Assembly (NCBI GenBank): GCA_965602635.1
Contig: CBFCZU010000005.1
Coordinates: 1-45,965, forward strand
Length of the DNA: 45,965 bases
Source: CBFCZU01 sp965602635
GTDB lineage: Bacteria; Planctomycetota; Phycisphaerae; SM23-33
Direction: 5' to 3'
Shown one piece after another: positions 1-8,474 of the stretch (positions within the stretch are counted from its first letter, which is position 1; each line of letters starts with the position of its first letter). The notes under the pieces are model-generated. The model did no database searches. It was not told the DNA's origin and saw only the letters and a program-made list of their open reading frames with translations. The position numbers were made by a program, and so were the translations under genes.

Positions 1-52
1 GGAAATGCCGTGTGCCCATTGGGTACCGCGGGTTCGAATCCCGCCCTCTCCG
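1..52 (+). tRNA. tRNA-Ser (GGA), 3' part only
   Basis: The window opens inside a tRNA. Bases 1-3 (GGA) fit anticodon positions 34-36, followed by AA and the 3' half of the anticodon stem. A long class II variable arm with pairing around the CCATT turn follows (about 11-27). The T-arm is GCGGG-TTCGAAT-CCCGC (28-44), and CCTCTCC plus discriminator G closes at 52. The long variable arm and the CCTCTCCG end are typical of serine tRNA. CCA is not encoded. The 5' half lies outside the window, so the anticodon call depends on alignment of the visible half. Confidence 0.85.
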
Positions 53-113
53 TTACGCCCGGCGGACTATACCGCCTGCCTTGCGGGGTAGAGCGGTAAG
101 GGGCGAGGCGAGC

Positions 114-1127
114 ATGCAGGACTGGCCAACAATCCGCGCGGCCGCGAATGAGGCAGACTCGGCCGGCGCCGGCGAGCTGCTCTGGTCGGTGATGCGCACC
201 CGACCGCCGCAGGAGGGGCTGAGCTTCCTGTACCGGCTGGTGGACGCCCATCTCCGTCCCGGCCCGAGCCGTCGTCGCCGGCCGGTGGTGGACGAACTGC
301 TCGCCCCACCGCCGGCCGACCAGGCCCCGCGGGCGATCATTCGCCACGACGTTGACGGCTGGAAGGACATGGAGCAGTGGGCGGGGTGGGAGCGCCGGCT
401 GGGCGTCGCGGGAGTGTATCTGCTGCGGGCGCCGCTGCCGGAGGGGTCGCGCCTGGCCGACGGGACGCGGGCGACGTACCCCACGCCACCGCCGGACTAC
501 AACGTCGAGGACGGCGTTGTTCGCGACTTCGTCTCGGCCGCCCTGGAGCGTGGCTGCCGGTTCGGCCTTCATTACGGTTCGCCCAACCCGGCGGCCGTGG
601 GCGATGAGTGCCGGCGCCTGCGGGACGCCCTGGGCCTGTCGGGCCCGATGCCGGCCAGCTCGCACTGGATCCTCTCCAGCGGCGCGACCCTGGCCGCCCT
701 CGACGAATCGGGCGTCAGCCATGACTTCTGCCTGATGGACTTCGAGTCGTTCTCGGCCGAAATCCCACGCGGCGAGCCGCGGCATCCCGGCTTCCTCACG
801 GGCACGACCCATCCGCACCTGCTGTGGGACGCGCATCGCCGCCGTTGGCTTAAGCTCCTGGCCGTGCCCGGCGCGCTGGAGGAGTGCTTCGTCGCCGGCG
901 AGTACCCGACGACACCCGATCCCGGCGACATCGAGAGGTACTTCGAGCTGTTCCGCCGCCACCGGGGAGTGATCGTGCTGCTGTGGCACGGGGAGCGGTT
1001 CGACCTGGCCGAGCACCTCGAGCGGCTCATCGATCGCCTGCGGCAACTCGCCTTCACCTTCATCACCACGGCCGACCTTGCCGCCCCCGCTGCCGACGAC
1101 GAGGGCACGCCCGACCCGCGGGCCTGA
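114..1127 (+). CDS. Polysaccharide deacetylase-like protein
   Basis: A 337-residue protein with the look of the NodB/CE4-type (beta/alpha) barrel hydrolases. The metal-site-like HDVDG stands at residues 78-82, FGLHY with His153 follows, and LLWHGERFD with His292 lies near the end. The classical TFDD and HxxxH motifs are not exact, so substrate and activity are unknown; it could act on a glycan or a small amide. No signal peptide is seen, so it is probably cytoplasmic. An upstream in-frame start would run into the tRNA, so the ATG at 114 is chosen; the ribosome site is weak (AGGGGCGAGG). Its stop codon lies inside the left copy of a 20-bp direct repeat. It faces the next gene tail to tail. Confidence 0.7.
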   Translation: MQDWPTIRAAANEADSAGAGELLWSVMRTRPPQEGLSFLYRLVDAHLRPGPSRRRRPVVDELLAPPPADQAPRAIIRHDVDGWKDMEQWAGWERRLGVAGVYLLRAPLPEGSRLADGTRATYPTPPPDYNVEDGVVRDFVSAALERGCRFGLHYGSPNPAAVGDECRRLRDALGLSGPMPASSHWILSSGATLAALDESGVSHDFCLMDFESFSAEIPRGEPRHPGFLTGTTHPHLLWDAHRRRWLKLLAVPGALEECFVAGEYPTTPDPGDIERYFELFRRHRGVIVLLWHGERFDLAEHLERLIDRLRQLAFTFITTADLAAPAADDEGTPDPRA

Positions 1128-1128
1128 G
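1109..1128. repeat. 20-bp direct repeat, left copy
   Basis: The sequence gcccgacccgcgggcctgag occurs here and identically at 2579-2598. The left copy covers the last codons and stop of the deacetylase-like gene. The right copy is the start of the conserved flank of the DUF4091-type paralogs. The two copies bracket the nucleotidyltransferase/acetyltransferase gene pair. Confidence 0.85.
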
Positions 1129-1144
1129 CTTCAGCGGAGAGGTG

Positions 1145-1933
1145 TCACCCGACCGACCGTCGGTCGGCCCGGATGAGATCCTGGAAGAACCCGTGCCATC
1201 CGTCTCGCCCTTCGGCTGCTCCGTTCGAGCCCGCGAAGAAGAGAATTTCCCCCGGCTGCCATGGCCCCCCGACGGGCTCCAAGACCCTGTCCGTGAGCCG
1301 ACGCAGCACCTCGATTTGCTCGGGGAGGCCGCTCGTCTGTGAGATCAACAGGTCGAACTCCCGCAGGAGCTGGGGATCGCGCCTGCGAATGGCGGCCAAG
1401 ACAGCCTTCTCGCCACGATAGGGCAGTCCCCGGGCTGCAACGTATGCACTGAGAAGCCAGTGGGTAGCGCCGCACAGAAGCAGGCGACACAGGAGCGGGT
1501 CGCGGTCTTTGTAGAAGTCGAGCTTGTGCAGGACATGGGCGTGGCCGTGTCGCATGAACGAATGATCACGCGCATCCTGCGTCGCGGGCGAGCCACCTGC
1601 TGGCTTCGCCTTCTCTGCCAGAAACCCGGCCTCCCGCTCGTATAGCACCTCGCCTTCTCGCAGCGCGTCGTCAAGGCCCGGCAGCTCGGCCACGCCGCCA
1701 CAGACAAACTCGTCGAGGGTTCGAAAGTTCATGTCAACCGGTCCGGAGGCAATCCAGAAATGAACGCTTTCCAGACCTGCGGGGCGCTGGGTGACAACGA
1801 CGCAGATGTCCGTGTCAGCCGCTTGGGGCGAGGCGCCCGAACCGTACCGCAGAATCCCAAGGACGTCTGGGCTCAGCTTCAACCTTTCCATCAGCTCTGT
1901 CGGACTGGAAATGTCACGAGGATCGTCAGTCAT
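1145..1933 (-). CDS. Nucleotidyltransferase-fold protein
   Basis: A 262-residue protein with a nucleotidyltransferase signature: YGSG at residues 30-33 followed by DTDI, with Asp40 and Asp42 as metal-binding candidates. The rest is helical and may be a substrate-binding domain. Members of this superfamily transfer a nucleotide to antibiotics, proteins or RNA; the substrate here cannot be told. The ATG at 1933 is chosen because GGGAGG sits just upstream and because residues before it do not resemble the family. It is downstream of, and co-directional with, a GNAT acetyltransferase. The pair resembles a small modifying-enzyme cassette. Base composition looks less GC-rich than the surroundings. 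A perfect 19-bp palindrome covers its last codons. Confidence 0.7.
   Translation of the reverse strand: MTDDPRDISSPTELMERLKLSPDVLGILRYGSGASPQAADTDICVVVTQRPAGLESVHFWIASGPVDMNFRTLDEFVCGGVAELPGLDDALREGEVLYEREAGFLAEKAKPAGGSPATQDARDHSFMRHGHAHVLHKLDFYKDRDPLLCRLLLCGATHWLLSAYVAARGLPYRGEKAVLAAIRRRDPQLLREFDLLISQTSGLPEQIEVLRRLTDRVLEPVGGPWQPGEILFFAGSNGAAEGRDGWHGFFQDLIRADRRSVG
1149..1167. terminator. Perfect palindrome at 3' end of nucleotidyltransferase gene
   Basis: The sequence ccgaccgaccgtcggtcgg forms two 9-bp arms around one central base. It overlaps the last codons of the minus-strand nucleotidyltransferase gene and lies between two convergent genes. That position suits a transcription-ending or mRNA-stabilising hairpin, although no clear U-tract follows. 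Confidence 0.4.
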
Positions 1934-1991
1934 CGTTATCTCGCCTCCCAGCGTCTGTCGCGCAGGGCCGCGCTGAGGCGGCGCACGGTGC

Positions 1992-2486
1992 CTATCGGCT
2001 GTCGAACCGGATGGCGTGCATCGCGCCCCACGCCGGATGAGTCTCCACGGTCTCGGTGAAAGCCCCTTTCGCGAATTCGTTGACGACCGCCCGCCAGAAA
2101 GCCGCCGCGGGTGCGTTTTGCTCCAGAACCCGGATCTGCCACTTGCCAGAGTGCATCCGGAACAACTCACCGGCGACGGCCGTGCCGACACCGCGCCTGC
2201 GGAACTTGCGGAGGACAAAGAACTCCTGAATGCAGTACCACGCCTCATCGCCGTCAGTCATCTTCTTGACCCCGGCGAAGCCGGCCAGCTCGCCATCGAC
2301 TCGGATGAGAAATGGTTCGTTGTTGCCGTCTCTCCAGTCTTCGAAGAACCGGTCGCATCCGCCAAAGAGGCCCGTCTCCGGGCAAGGCCACCCCGTGAGC
2401 TCTGACATGTCGTACACATAGAACCGTGCCAGGTTCTGCACCACGGGACGATCTTCTTCTGAGGCCGGTTGGAGTTCTGTAGGCAT
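1992..2486 (-). CDS. GNAT-family N-acetyltransferase
   Basis: A 164-residue protein of GNAT size. The acetyl-CoA pyrophosphate-binding motif A is clear as FRRRGVGTA (95-103). A C-terminal NxxAxxFW motif (Asn124-Trp131) is also typical. It would transfer an acetyl group from acetyl-CoA to an amine; the acceptor is unknown. The ATG at 2486 is preferred, with AGGAC about 12 bases upstream. An in-frame ATG further upstream at 2543 is possible but adds an unconserved tail. It is followed after 58 bases by the nucleotidyltransferase gene, so the two are probably co-transcribed. Both lie between the 20-bp direct repeats. Confidence 0.8.
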   Translation of the reverse strand: MPTELQPASEEDRPVVQNLARFYVYDMSELTGWPCPETGLFGGCDRFFEDWRDGNNEPFLIRVDGELAGFAGVKKMTDGDEAWYCIQEFFVLRKFRRRGVGTAVAGELFRMHSGKWQIRVLEQNAPAAAFWRAVVNEFAKGAFTETVETHPAWGAMHAIRFDSR

Positions 2487-2578
2487 CTCGCACAGTCCTG
2501 AACACTTGCCAGGGGCTGAACCCCGCCCCATTGATGCCCCCAATGATAGGTTCTGGGGAAGGACGAGAAAAGGGCCTT

Positions 2579-2598
2579 GCCCGACCCGCGGGCCTGAG
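2579..2598. repeat. 20-bp direct repeat, right copy
   Basis: Identical to 1109-1128. This copy continues into the 62-bp flank that also follows the second DUF4091-type paralog, which suggests it is the native copy and the left one the derived one. Confidence 0.85.
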
Positions 2599-2644
2599 GC
2601 CGCCCGCGCGCTGGCACCTGCTCATCTTCGCCGGCAACGGCAGA
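2583..2644. repeat. Conserved 3' flank of DUF4091-type paralog, copy 1
   Basis: These 62 bases directly follow the stop codon of the first paralog on the minus strand. They match 5542-5603 at 61 of 62 positions by direct comparison; the one difference is c versus g near the middle. The flank contains short self-complementary stretches such as cccgcggg and ggcctgaggcc. No function is known. Confidence 0.85.
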
Positions 2645-5482
2645 TCAGGGCTTCTTGACGATCAGCTCGGCGAGGGTTCGGCGCAGCTCGGATATCTGCC
2701 AGGCCTTGAGCGTGCCGAAGCGCAGGGCGTCGGCGTCGTCGGCCGCGGCGCCGGCCTTGGCGGCCCCTCGCAGGCGGATGGCCCGGCCGACCATGACCCG
2801 CACCTGCTCGCGGTTGAGGCCGTAGCGCTTCTCGACGATGTTGAGATACTCGGCCAACTGCTGGCCGTCGCGGAAGGCCTTCAGCCGCATGTCCGCCACC
2901 GGCCCGGTGCCGAAGCGCTTGCCGGGGGCGATCAGGCCGGCGCCGCCGCTGCCGCCGCCGATGGCGCTGTCGCCCGCGTCCAGCGCCTTGTCGTTGCCCA
3001 GCGCCTGCCACGGAAGGGCCGCGTCCGCGCCGTTCAGGTAGGCGCTGACGATCCACGCGAGAGAGGCCGTGTTCGATCCGTTGTCCGCGCTGGCCCCGCC
3101 GTACACCCGCAGCACCAGCGGGTTCTCGCGGGCGAGTATCCGGCAGCGGCGGGTCATGGCCGGCGAAGAAAGCCAGCCGCTGCCGAAGTAGACGTTGTCG
3201 ATCGCCCCTTCAAGCACCCGCCCCTGCCACTGCTGGCGGGAGATGTCGGCCCGGGCGGACCAGCGGGTCCTGGACGCCCCCAGCCTCTTCCGCCCGGTGG
3301 TCCACAGCCGGTTGAAGAACTGGAGCGCCAGCCAGTCCTCCCAGTGGTACGGCTCGTCGGTCCTCCACCACATGTTGATGCCGTAGTTGGTGCGGTGCGT
3401 GCTCTTGCCCACAAAGACGCACTGCATCTCGGTGCGGTTCCAGCCCTTTGCCCTGAAGTGCTCGACGAACTGCTTCTGAGCGGCCAGGAACGCGTCCTTG
3501 TAGTCCTGGCTGAGGGCGTCGCCGATGTAAGGGGCGTTCATCATCTGGGCGGTGATGTGGTCCGTGCTCTCCCCCCGCTTGGGCCAGTGGCCCTGATAGT
3601 TGTATGTCTGCTTGGTCAACGGCGTGGGCCAACTGTCGGCGAACGGCAGGGCCATCGTCTCGATCGGCACGCCGGCGCGGCGGCACTTGGCGAAGGCCTC
3701 GCCGGTCAGCAGCGGCCCGAGGTTCCTGTCGTATTCGTCCCAGACGACCTTCACGTCCTTGCCCGCCCCGCGGACCGGCGGCGTGTAGGAGCGGTAGTAA
3801 TACACGCAGCGGTGGTTGTGGGCCAGGCGGAAGTAATCGTGCCAGCGGGCGGGTCTGCTGTAGGTGTTGAGCTGCGGCCAGAAGCTCAGCTTGTCGGGCA
3901 GTGCGAAGTCGTAAACGGTCAGCTCGACGGGGACGGAGATGGCCTCGACGCCGCCGGCCTGGACCTTCACCGGCGCGGTGTACTTGCCGGGCCTCGCGTC
4001 CTTGGGGATGTAAATGTCCACGTAGAACGACTGGTACTTCTGCCCCGCCAGCTTGCGCGCCGGATCGGGGATATCGACGCCCTGGCCGATCTTGATCGGC
4101 ACGCAGTATGCCGGCTGCCAACGCTTGTCCTTGTTCCGCGCGTACCAACACTTGTACAGCTCGATGTTGTCGCGGCCGATGCGGGAGCCGACGCGGCTGA
4201 GACCTGTGGGAAGGACCTTCACGCCCTTGACGGGCTTGTCGGTCTGGTTCTTGACGACGACCTGGTAGGAGACGTATTCGCCGCGGGCGCCGAAAAGCTT
4301 GACGACATTGCCGTCCCAGACGGCGTTGGCTCTACGAGCGTCGGCGACGCCGCCGGCGTCGTTGAACATGACCTTGCCGGTTTCGGGGCTGACCTTGACC
4401 AGCGGCGGGTAGATCAAGCCCAAGAGGGGCAGCACGACGGGCTTCGGCGGCTCCTCGCGGCGGTCTTCCTGTGGAGGCGCAGGAGGACCGCGGTATTTCG
4501 GCGGTTCGATGTTTCCCAGCGTCGGCGGCTGGGGCAGCGCCGGCGAGCTGGTCACGGCTATCTTGGTGGCAGGCGAGACCCGGCCGGACGGCGCCACAGC
4601 CACCACCTCCAGCACGTGCTTCTCTGAGGGGGGAAGATCCTCCAGGCAAAAGACGGTCGGGCCCTTCCTCGCCGGGTGCTTGACCCGCCAGCGCTGCACG
4701 GGTTTGCCGTCGAGCTTGATGCGCCAGCAGATGACGTCCTTGGCCGGTGCGACGGTGAGCTTGATCGCCCCGCTGGCCAGGTGTGCGCGTTGCGGCGCCG
4801 GCTCGGCGCGGACGACGGGCCTGGCGGGGGCAGCCGTCAGCTTCTTGCCCAGCTCGACCTCGATGTACGGGGCACTATCGCTCTGGGCCGAGCGAATCCA
4901 ATTGTTGAAGAACGTCAGCGTCCCGCCGTCCATCACCGCCAGCCCGTCGGTGTCGGCGGCCACCATGGCATAAACCATGTCCGGGGAAATCTTCACCGAC
5001 ACCCAGCCGGTGTCGTGCTTCTCGATCTCCGCCCAGCAGGCCAGCGAGTTGCCCGAGCCCATGATCACGTCGCAGAACTGCGAGCCGCCCCAGGCCCAGG
5101 GGCGCTTGGAGGCGTGGTCGGCGCGGTTGAAGGTCGCTCCGTTGGGTGGCCCGTACCTCTCCCGGCCGCTGCCTTCGGCCCAGTCGCCGCTGACCGTGGA
5201 GACGCGGATGTACCGGAGCATGTGCTTGCCTATCGGGAGCAGGAACAGCCTGGCCTTGAGGACCTCCCGGCCTGCGGCGGGTGTGGCGTCAAAGCGGATT
5301 GCGGCCATCTCCTGGATGGTCTTGATCTTGAAGCGGTCGAGCTTACCGTGGCTGGTATTGCACTCCTTGGCCGTGGCACAGGAAAGCCCCACGTCGGCCG
5401 TGGCCTTAAGCGTGACCTTCTGGGCAAGCGCCGCAGACACACACAGCATCAACACGATCGAAAGCGCCAAGAGCCTTTTCAT
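2645..5482 (-). CDS. Secreted DUF4091-type glycoside hydrolase-like protein (copy 1)
   Basis: A 945-residue exported protein. Residues 1-20 are a signal peptide ending AALA. Residues about 22-215 resemble a DNRLRE/CBM-like beta domain. About 233-315 look like a fibronectin-III-type module. From about 365 to the end lies a large domain resembling the DUF4091 glycoside-hydrolase-like family, with a beta-sandwich leading into a probable barrel. A role in binding or cutting polysaccharide outside the cytoplasm is likely, but the catalytic acids were not identified. The ATG at 5482 is supported by AAAGGAAG upstream and by the signal peptide. It is a tandem paralog of the next gene, sharing signal peptide, architecture and long identical peptides such as NAPYIGDALSQ. 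Confidence 0.75.
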   Translation of the reverse strand: MKRLLALSIVLMLCVSAALAQKVTLKATADVGLSCATAKECNTSHGKLDRFKIKTIQEMAAIRFDATPAAGREVLKARLFLLPIGKHMLRYIRVSTVSGDWAEGSGRERYGPPNGATFNRADHASKRPWAWGGSQFCDVIMGSGNSLACWAEIEKHDTGWVSVKISPDMVYAMVAADTDGLAVMDGGTLTFFNNWIRSAQSDSAPYIEVELGKKLTAAPARPVVRAEPAPQRAHLASGAIKLTVAPAKDVICWRIKLDGKPVQRWRVKHPARKGPTVFCLEDLPPSEKHVLEVVAVAPSGRVSPATKIAVTSSPALPQPPTLGNIEPPKYRGPPAPPQEDRREEPPKPVVLPLLGLIYPPLVKVSPETGKVMFNDAGGVADARRANAVWDGNVVKLFGARGEYVSYQVVVKNQTDKPVKGVKVLPTGLSRVGSRIGRDNIELYKCWYARNKDKRWQPAYCVPIKIGQGVDIPDPARKLAGQKYQSFYVDIYIPKDARPGKYTAPVKVQAGGVEAISVPVELTVYDFALPDKLSFWPQLNTYSRPARWHDYFRLAHNHRCVYYYRSYTPPVRGAGKDVKVVWDEYDRNLGPLLTGEAFAKCRRAGVPIETMALPFADSWPTPLTKQTYNYQGHWPKRGESTDHITAQMMNAPYIGDALSQDYKDAFLAAQKQFVEHFRAKGWNRTEMQCVFVGKSTHRTNYGINMWWRTDEPYHWEDWLALQFFNRLWTTGRKRLGASRTRWSARADISRQQWQGRVLEGAIDNVYFGSGWLSSPAMTRRCRILARENPLVLRVYGGASADNGSNTASLAWIVSAYLNGADAALPWQALGNDKALDAGDSAIGGGSGGAGLIAPGKRFGTGPVADMRLKAFRDGQQLAEYLNIVEKRYGLNREQVRVMVGRAIRLRGAAKAGAAADDADALRFGTLKAWQISELRRTLAELIVKKP

Positions 5483-5501
5483 CGCTGCTTCCTTTCCATT
5501 C

Positions 5502-5538
5502 AGCCCCCGCGAGGCGACACGAGCTTTCAACCCGCCTG
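5502..5538. repeat. Conserved 5' flank of DUF4091-type paralog, copy 1
   Basis: These 37 bases upstream of the first paralog's ribosome site are identical to 8419-8455. Together with the 3' flank they mark the ends of a tandem duplication unit of about 2.9 kb. Confidence 0.8.
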
Positions 5539-5541
5539 CCG

Positions 5542-5603
5542 GACCCGCGGGCCTGAGGCCGCCGGCGCGCTGGCACCTGCTCATCTTCGCCGGCAACGGC
5601 AGA
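5542..5603. repeat. Conserved 3' flank of DUF4091-type paralog, copy 2
   Basis: Follows the stop codon of the second paralog on the minus strand and matches 2583-2644 at 61 of 62 positions. It lies directly upstream of the copy 1 leader, so the junction of the tandem duplication is near 5539. Confidence 0.85.
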
Positions 5604-8399
5604 TCAGGGCTTCTTGACGATCAGCTCGGCGAGGGTCCGTCGCAGTTCGGCGATCTGCCAGGCCTTGAGCGTGCCGAAGCGCAGGGCGTCGGCGTTGTCG
5701 GCGCCCGCCCCGGCGGCGGTCCCAGCCGTGATCGCGACTGCATCGTGGACCATGGCCTTGACCTGCTCGCGCTGAAGGCCGTGACGGGCTGCCAGCAGCG
5801 TCATGTACTCGACGACCTGCTGCCCGTCGCGCAGGGCCTTGAGGCGCATGTCGCCGACGACCTTGTGCCCCAGCCGCCCGGCCGGGACCAGCAGGGCGTT
5901 GCCGCTGGTCGCCCGGTCGTTGATGTCCAGGGCCCGCTCGTTGCGGCAGAGCGTCTGCCATGGCAGCACGCCGTTGGCCAGGTTCGTCCAGGCGTTGAGG
6001 ATCCACACCACCGACTGGGTGTTCGAGGCGTCGTCGGGGTTGGCGCCGCCGTAAACCATGATCTTCAGGCCGGTCTCCTGCCCCAGCAGGCGGGCGCGGC
6101 GGTACATGTTGGGCGAGCTGAAGGCCCCGGTGCCGAAGTACACCGTATCGACGGTCCCGTCGAGCACCTTGCCCTGCCACTGAGGCCTGGATATGTCGGC
6201 CCGGGAGGCCCAGTGGGTCTTGGGCACGCCGAGCCTCTTGCGCCCGGCGGTCCAGAGCCGGTCGAAGAATTGAAGCGCCAGCCAGTCCTCCCAGTGATAC
6301 GGCTCGTCGGTGGTCCACCACATGTTCACGCCCCAGTCGATGCGGTGGGTGTTCTTTCCGCCGAAGAAGCACTGCATCTCGGTGCGGTTCCAGCCCTTGG
6401 TCCTGAAGTGCTCGACGAACTGCTTCTGAGCGGCCAGGAACGCGTCCTTGTAGCTCTGGCTGAGGGCGTCGCCGATGTATGGAGCGTTCATCATCTGGGT
6501 GGTGATGTGGTCCCTGCTCTGCCCCCGCCCGGGCCAGTGGCCCTGGTAGTTGTAGTTCTGCTTGGTCAGCGGCGTGGGCCAACTGTCCTCGAAGGGCAGG
6601 TACATGCAGGGCACGGGTACGCCGGCGCGGCGGTTATTCTTGAAGGCCTCTCCGCTGAGCAGCGGCCCGGCGAGCTTGTCGTAGCTGTCCCAGACGATCT
6701 TGAGGTTCTTGCCCGCGCCGGTGACGGGGGCGCGGATGACCCAGCAGTTCATCACGCAGCGGTTCTGGTGGGCGAGGCGGTAGAAGTCGTGGGCGTCGCG
6801 GGGAACGTGGTAGGCGTTCAGCTCCGGCCAGAAGCTGAGCTTGTCGGGCAGGGCGAAGTCGTGAACGGTCAGCTCGACGGGGACGGAGATGGCCTCGACG
6901 CCGCCGGCCTCGACCTTCACCGGCCCGGTGTACTTGCCGGGCTTGGCGTCCTTGGGGACGTACACGTCAACGTAGAGGGTCTGGTTCTGCTGGACAGGCA
7001 GCTTGCGCTTGGGGTCGGGTATGTCGAAGGCCGCCCCGTGTGACAGCGGCACGCAGTAGGCGGGCTGCCACTTCTCTTTGCGGTTGCGGGCGTACCAGTT
7101 CTTGAACAGCTCGATGTCCCCGCCGGCGATGGACGACCCGCCGGGGCCGGTGAGCGGGCCGGGGGAAACCTTCACCGCCTTCAGGGGCGTCTTGCCCAGG
7201 TTCTCGACGACGAGCTGGCAGGAGACGTACTCGCCCCGGCCGCCGAAGAGCTTGATCTGCTTGCCATTCCAGACGGCGTTGGCGCGGGCCGGGTCGCCCT
7301 CGCCGCCGAGGTCGGCGAACATCGCCGCCGGCCGGGCGGGGCTGAGCTTCACCAGCGGCGGCAGCGCCCAGACGCGCATCTTGCCCGCCCGAGTAGGCGG
7401 GGCCGATCCGCCAGAGGGCTTCACGAACTTGCCCAGCCGAAGCTCCCGGGAAAGTGCCGGCGATGAGGTGACGGTCGCCTCGGCGGCCTCGGAGGCTGCC
7501 CCCCCCGCCGCCACGGCCACGACAGAGAGCTTGAACTCCTTGGCCGGCGTGAGCTCTTCCAGGTACATGACCGTCGCCCCCGCCTCGGCCGGGTGCTTGA
7601 CGCGCCAGCGCTGCACGGGCTTGCCGTCGAGCTTGACGCGCCAGCAGAAGACGTCCTTGGCCGGCGCGACGGTGAGCTTGACCGCGCCGCTGGCCAGGTG
7701 TGCCCGCTGCGGCGCCGGCTCGGCCTGGACGACGGGCCTGGCGGGCCGGGCCGAGAGCTTCTTGCCCAGCTCAACCTCGATGTACGGGGCGGTGCGGCTC
7801 TGGGCGGAGTGAACGAAGTTGTTGAAGAACGACAGCGTCCCGCCGTCCATTACCGCCACGCCGTCGGTGTCGCCGGCGACGAGGGCGTAAACGATTTCCG
7901 GGGAAAGCTTCACCGACACCCAGCCGGTGTCGTGCTTTGCGATCTCGCCCCAGCAGACCAGGGAGTTGCCCGAGCCCATAATGACGTCGCAGAGCTGCGA
8001 TCCCGGCCAGGCCCAGGGGCGGCTGGAGGCGTGGTCGGCGCGGTTGAAGGTGGCGCCGTCGCCGGGCCCGTAATTCCGCGTGCCGCCCCCTTCGATCCAG
8101 TCGCCGTTGACCGTGGAGACGCGGATGTAGCGGAGCATGTGCTTGCCGGCCGGGTGCAGGAAGAGCCTGGCCTTGAGGACCTCTCGGCCGGCGGCGGGTG
8201 CGGCGTCAAAGCGGACCGCGGCCATCTCCTGGATGCTCTTGAGCTTGAAGCGGTCGCCCGCGCCCGCGCTGCTGTCGCGCTCCGCGGCGTTGGCGTCGGA
8301 CAGCCAGATATCAGCCGTGGCCTTGAGCGTGACCTTCTCGGCCAGCGCCGTAGACACACACAGCATCAACACGATTGAAAGCGCCAAGAGCCTTTTCAT
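5604..8399 (-). CDS. Secreted DUF4091-type glycoside hydrolase-like protein (copy 2)
   Basis: A 931-residue exported protein with the same layout as its downstream neighbour: a signal peptide differing at only one of the first 20 residues, a DNRLRE/CBM-like N-terminal domain, a fibronectin-III-like module, and a C-terminal DUF4091-like domain. Conserved blocks include PYIEVELGKKL, WRVKHPA, LPDKLSFWP and KGWNRTEMQC. The linker before the DUF4091 part is shorter and differs from copy 1. The ATG at 8399 has AAAGGAAGCAG upstream. It starts 75 bases after the alpha/beta hydrolase gene, so it may be the tail of the upstream catabolic operon or have its own promoter. The family suggests glycan processing in the periplasm or outside; the substrate is unknown. 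Confidence 0.75.
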   Translation of the reverse strand: MKRLLALSIVLMLCVSTALAEKVTLKATADIWLSDANAAERDSSAGAGDRFKLKSIQEMAAVRFDAAPAAGREVLKARLFLHPAGKHMLRYIRVSTVNGDWIEGGGTRNYGPGDGATFNRADHASSRPWAWPGSQLCDVIMGSGNSLVCWGEIAKHDTGWVSVKLSPEIVYALVAGDTDGVAVMDGGTLSFFNNFVHSAQSRTAPYIEVELGKKLSARPARPVVQAEPAPQRAHLASGAVKLTVAPAKDVFCWRVKLDGKPVQRWRVKHPAEAGATVMYLEELTPAKEFKLSVVAVAAGGAASEAAEATVTSSPALSRELRLGKFVKPSGGSAPPTRAGKMRVWALPPLVKLSPARPAAMFADLGGEGDPARANAVWNGKQIKLFGGRGEYVSCQLVVENLGKTPLKAVKVSPGPLTGPGGSSIAGGDIELFKNWYARNRKEKWQPAYCVPLSHGAAFDIPDPKRKLPVQQNQTLYVDVYVPKDAKPGKYTGPVKVEAGGVEAISVPVELTVHDFALPDKLSFWPELNAYHVPRDAHDFYRLAHQNRCVMNCWVIRAPVTGAGKNLKIVWDSYDKLAGPLLSGEAFKNNRRAGVPVPCMYLPFEDSWPTPLTKQNYNYQGHWPGRGQSRDHITTQMMNAPYIGDALSQSYKDAFLAAQKQFVEHFRTKGWNRTEMQCFFGGKNTHRIDWGVNMWWTTDEPYHWEDWLALQFFDRLWTAGRKRLGVPKTHWASRADISRPQWQGKVLDGTVDTVYFGTGAFSSPNMYRRARLLGQETGLKIMVYGGANPDDASNTQSVVWILNAWTNLANGVLPWQTLCRNERALDINDRATSGNALLVPAGRLGHKVVGDMRLKALRDGQQVVEYMTLLAARHGLQREQVKAMVHDAVAITAGTAAGAGADNADALRFGTLKAWQIAELRRTLAELIVKKP

Positions 8400-8418
8400 C
8401 ACTGCTTCCTTTCTCTCT

Positions 8419-8455
8419 AGCCCCCGCGAGGCGACACGAGCTTTCAACCCGCCTG
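8419..8455. repeat. Conserved 5' flank of DUF4091-type paralog, copy 2
   Basis: Identical over 37 bases to 5502-5538, just upstream of the ribosome site of the second paralog. It may carry leader or promoter function, since it is better conserved than the coding sequence beside it. Confidence 0.8.
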
Positions 8456-8474
8456 GTCGGGGCGCCGGCCGCTG

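Noticed and set aside
12..113. Upstream in-frame extension of the deacetylase-like gene to position 12
   Set aside because: It runs through the tRNA-Ser 3' half and adds residues without family likeness.
1..2598. Genomic island integrated at the tRNA-Ser
   Set aside because: No integrase and no repeat of the tRNA 3' end were seen; the 20-bp repeat is unrelated to the tRNA.
2531..7043. Long plus-strand open frames opposite the two DUF4091-type genes (2531-4627, 4977-7043)
   Set aside because: Shadows of GC-rich codons; the low-complexity Val/Gly/Arg/His-rich translations match no family, while the minus-strand products have signal peptides and clear domains.
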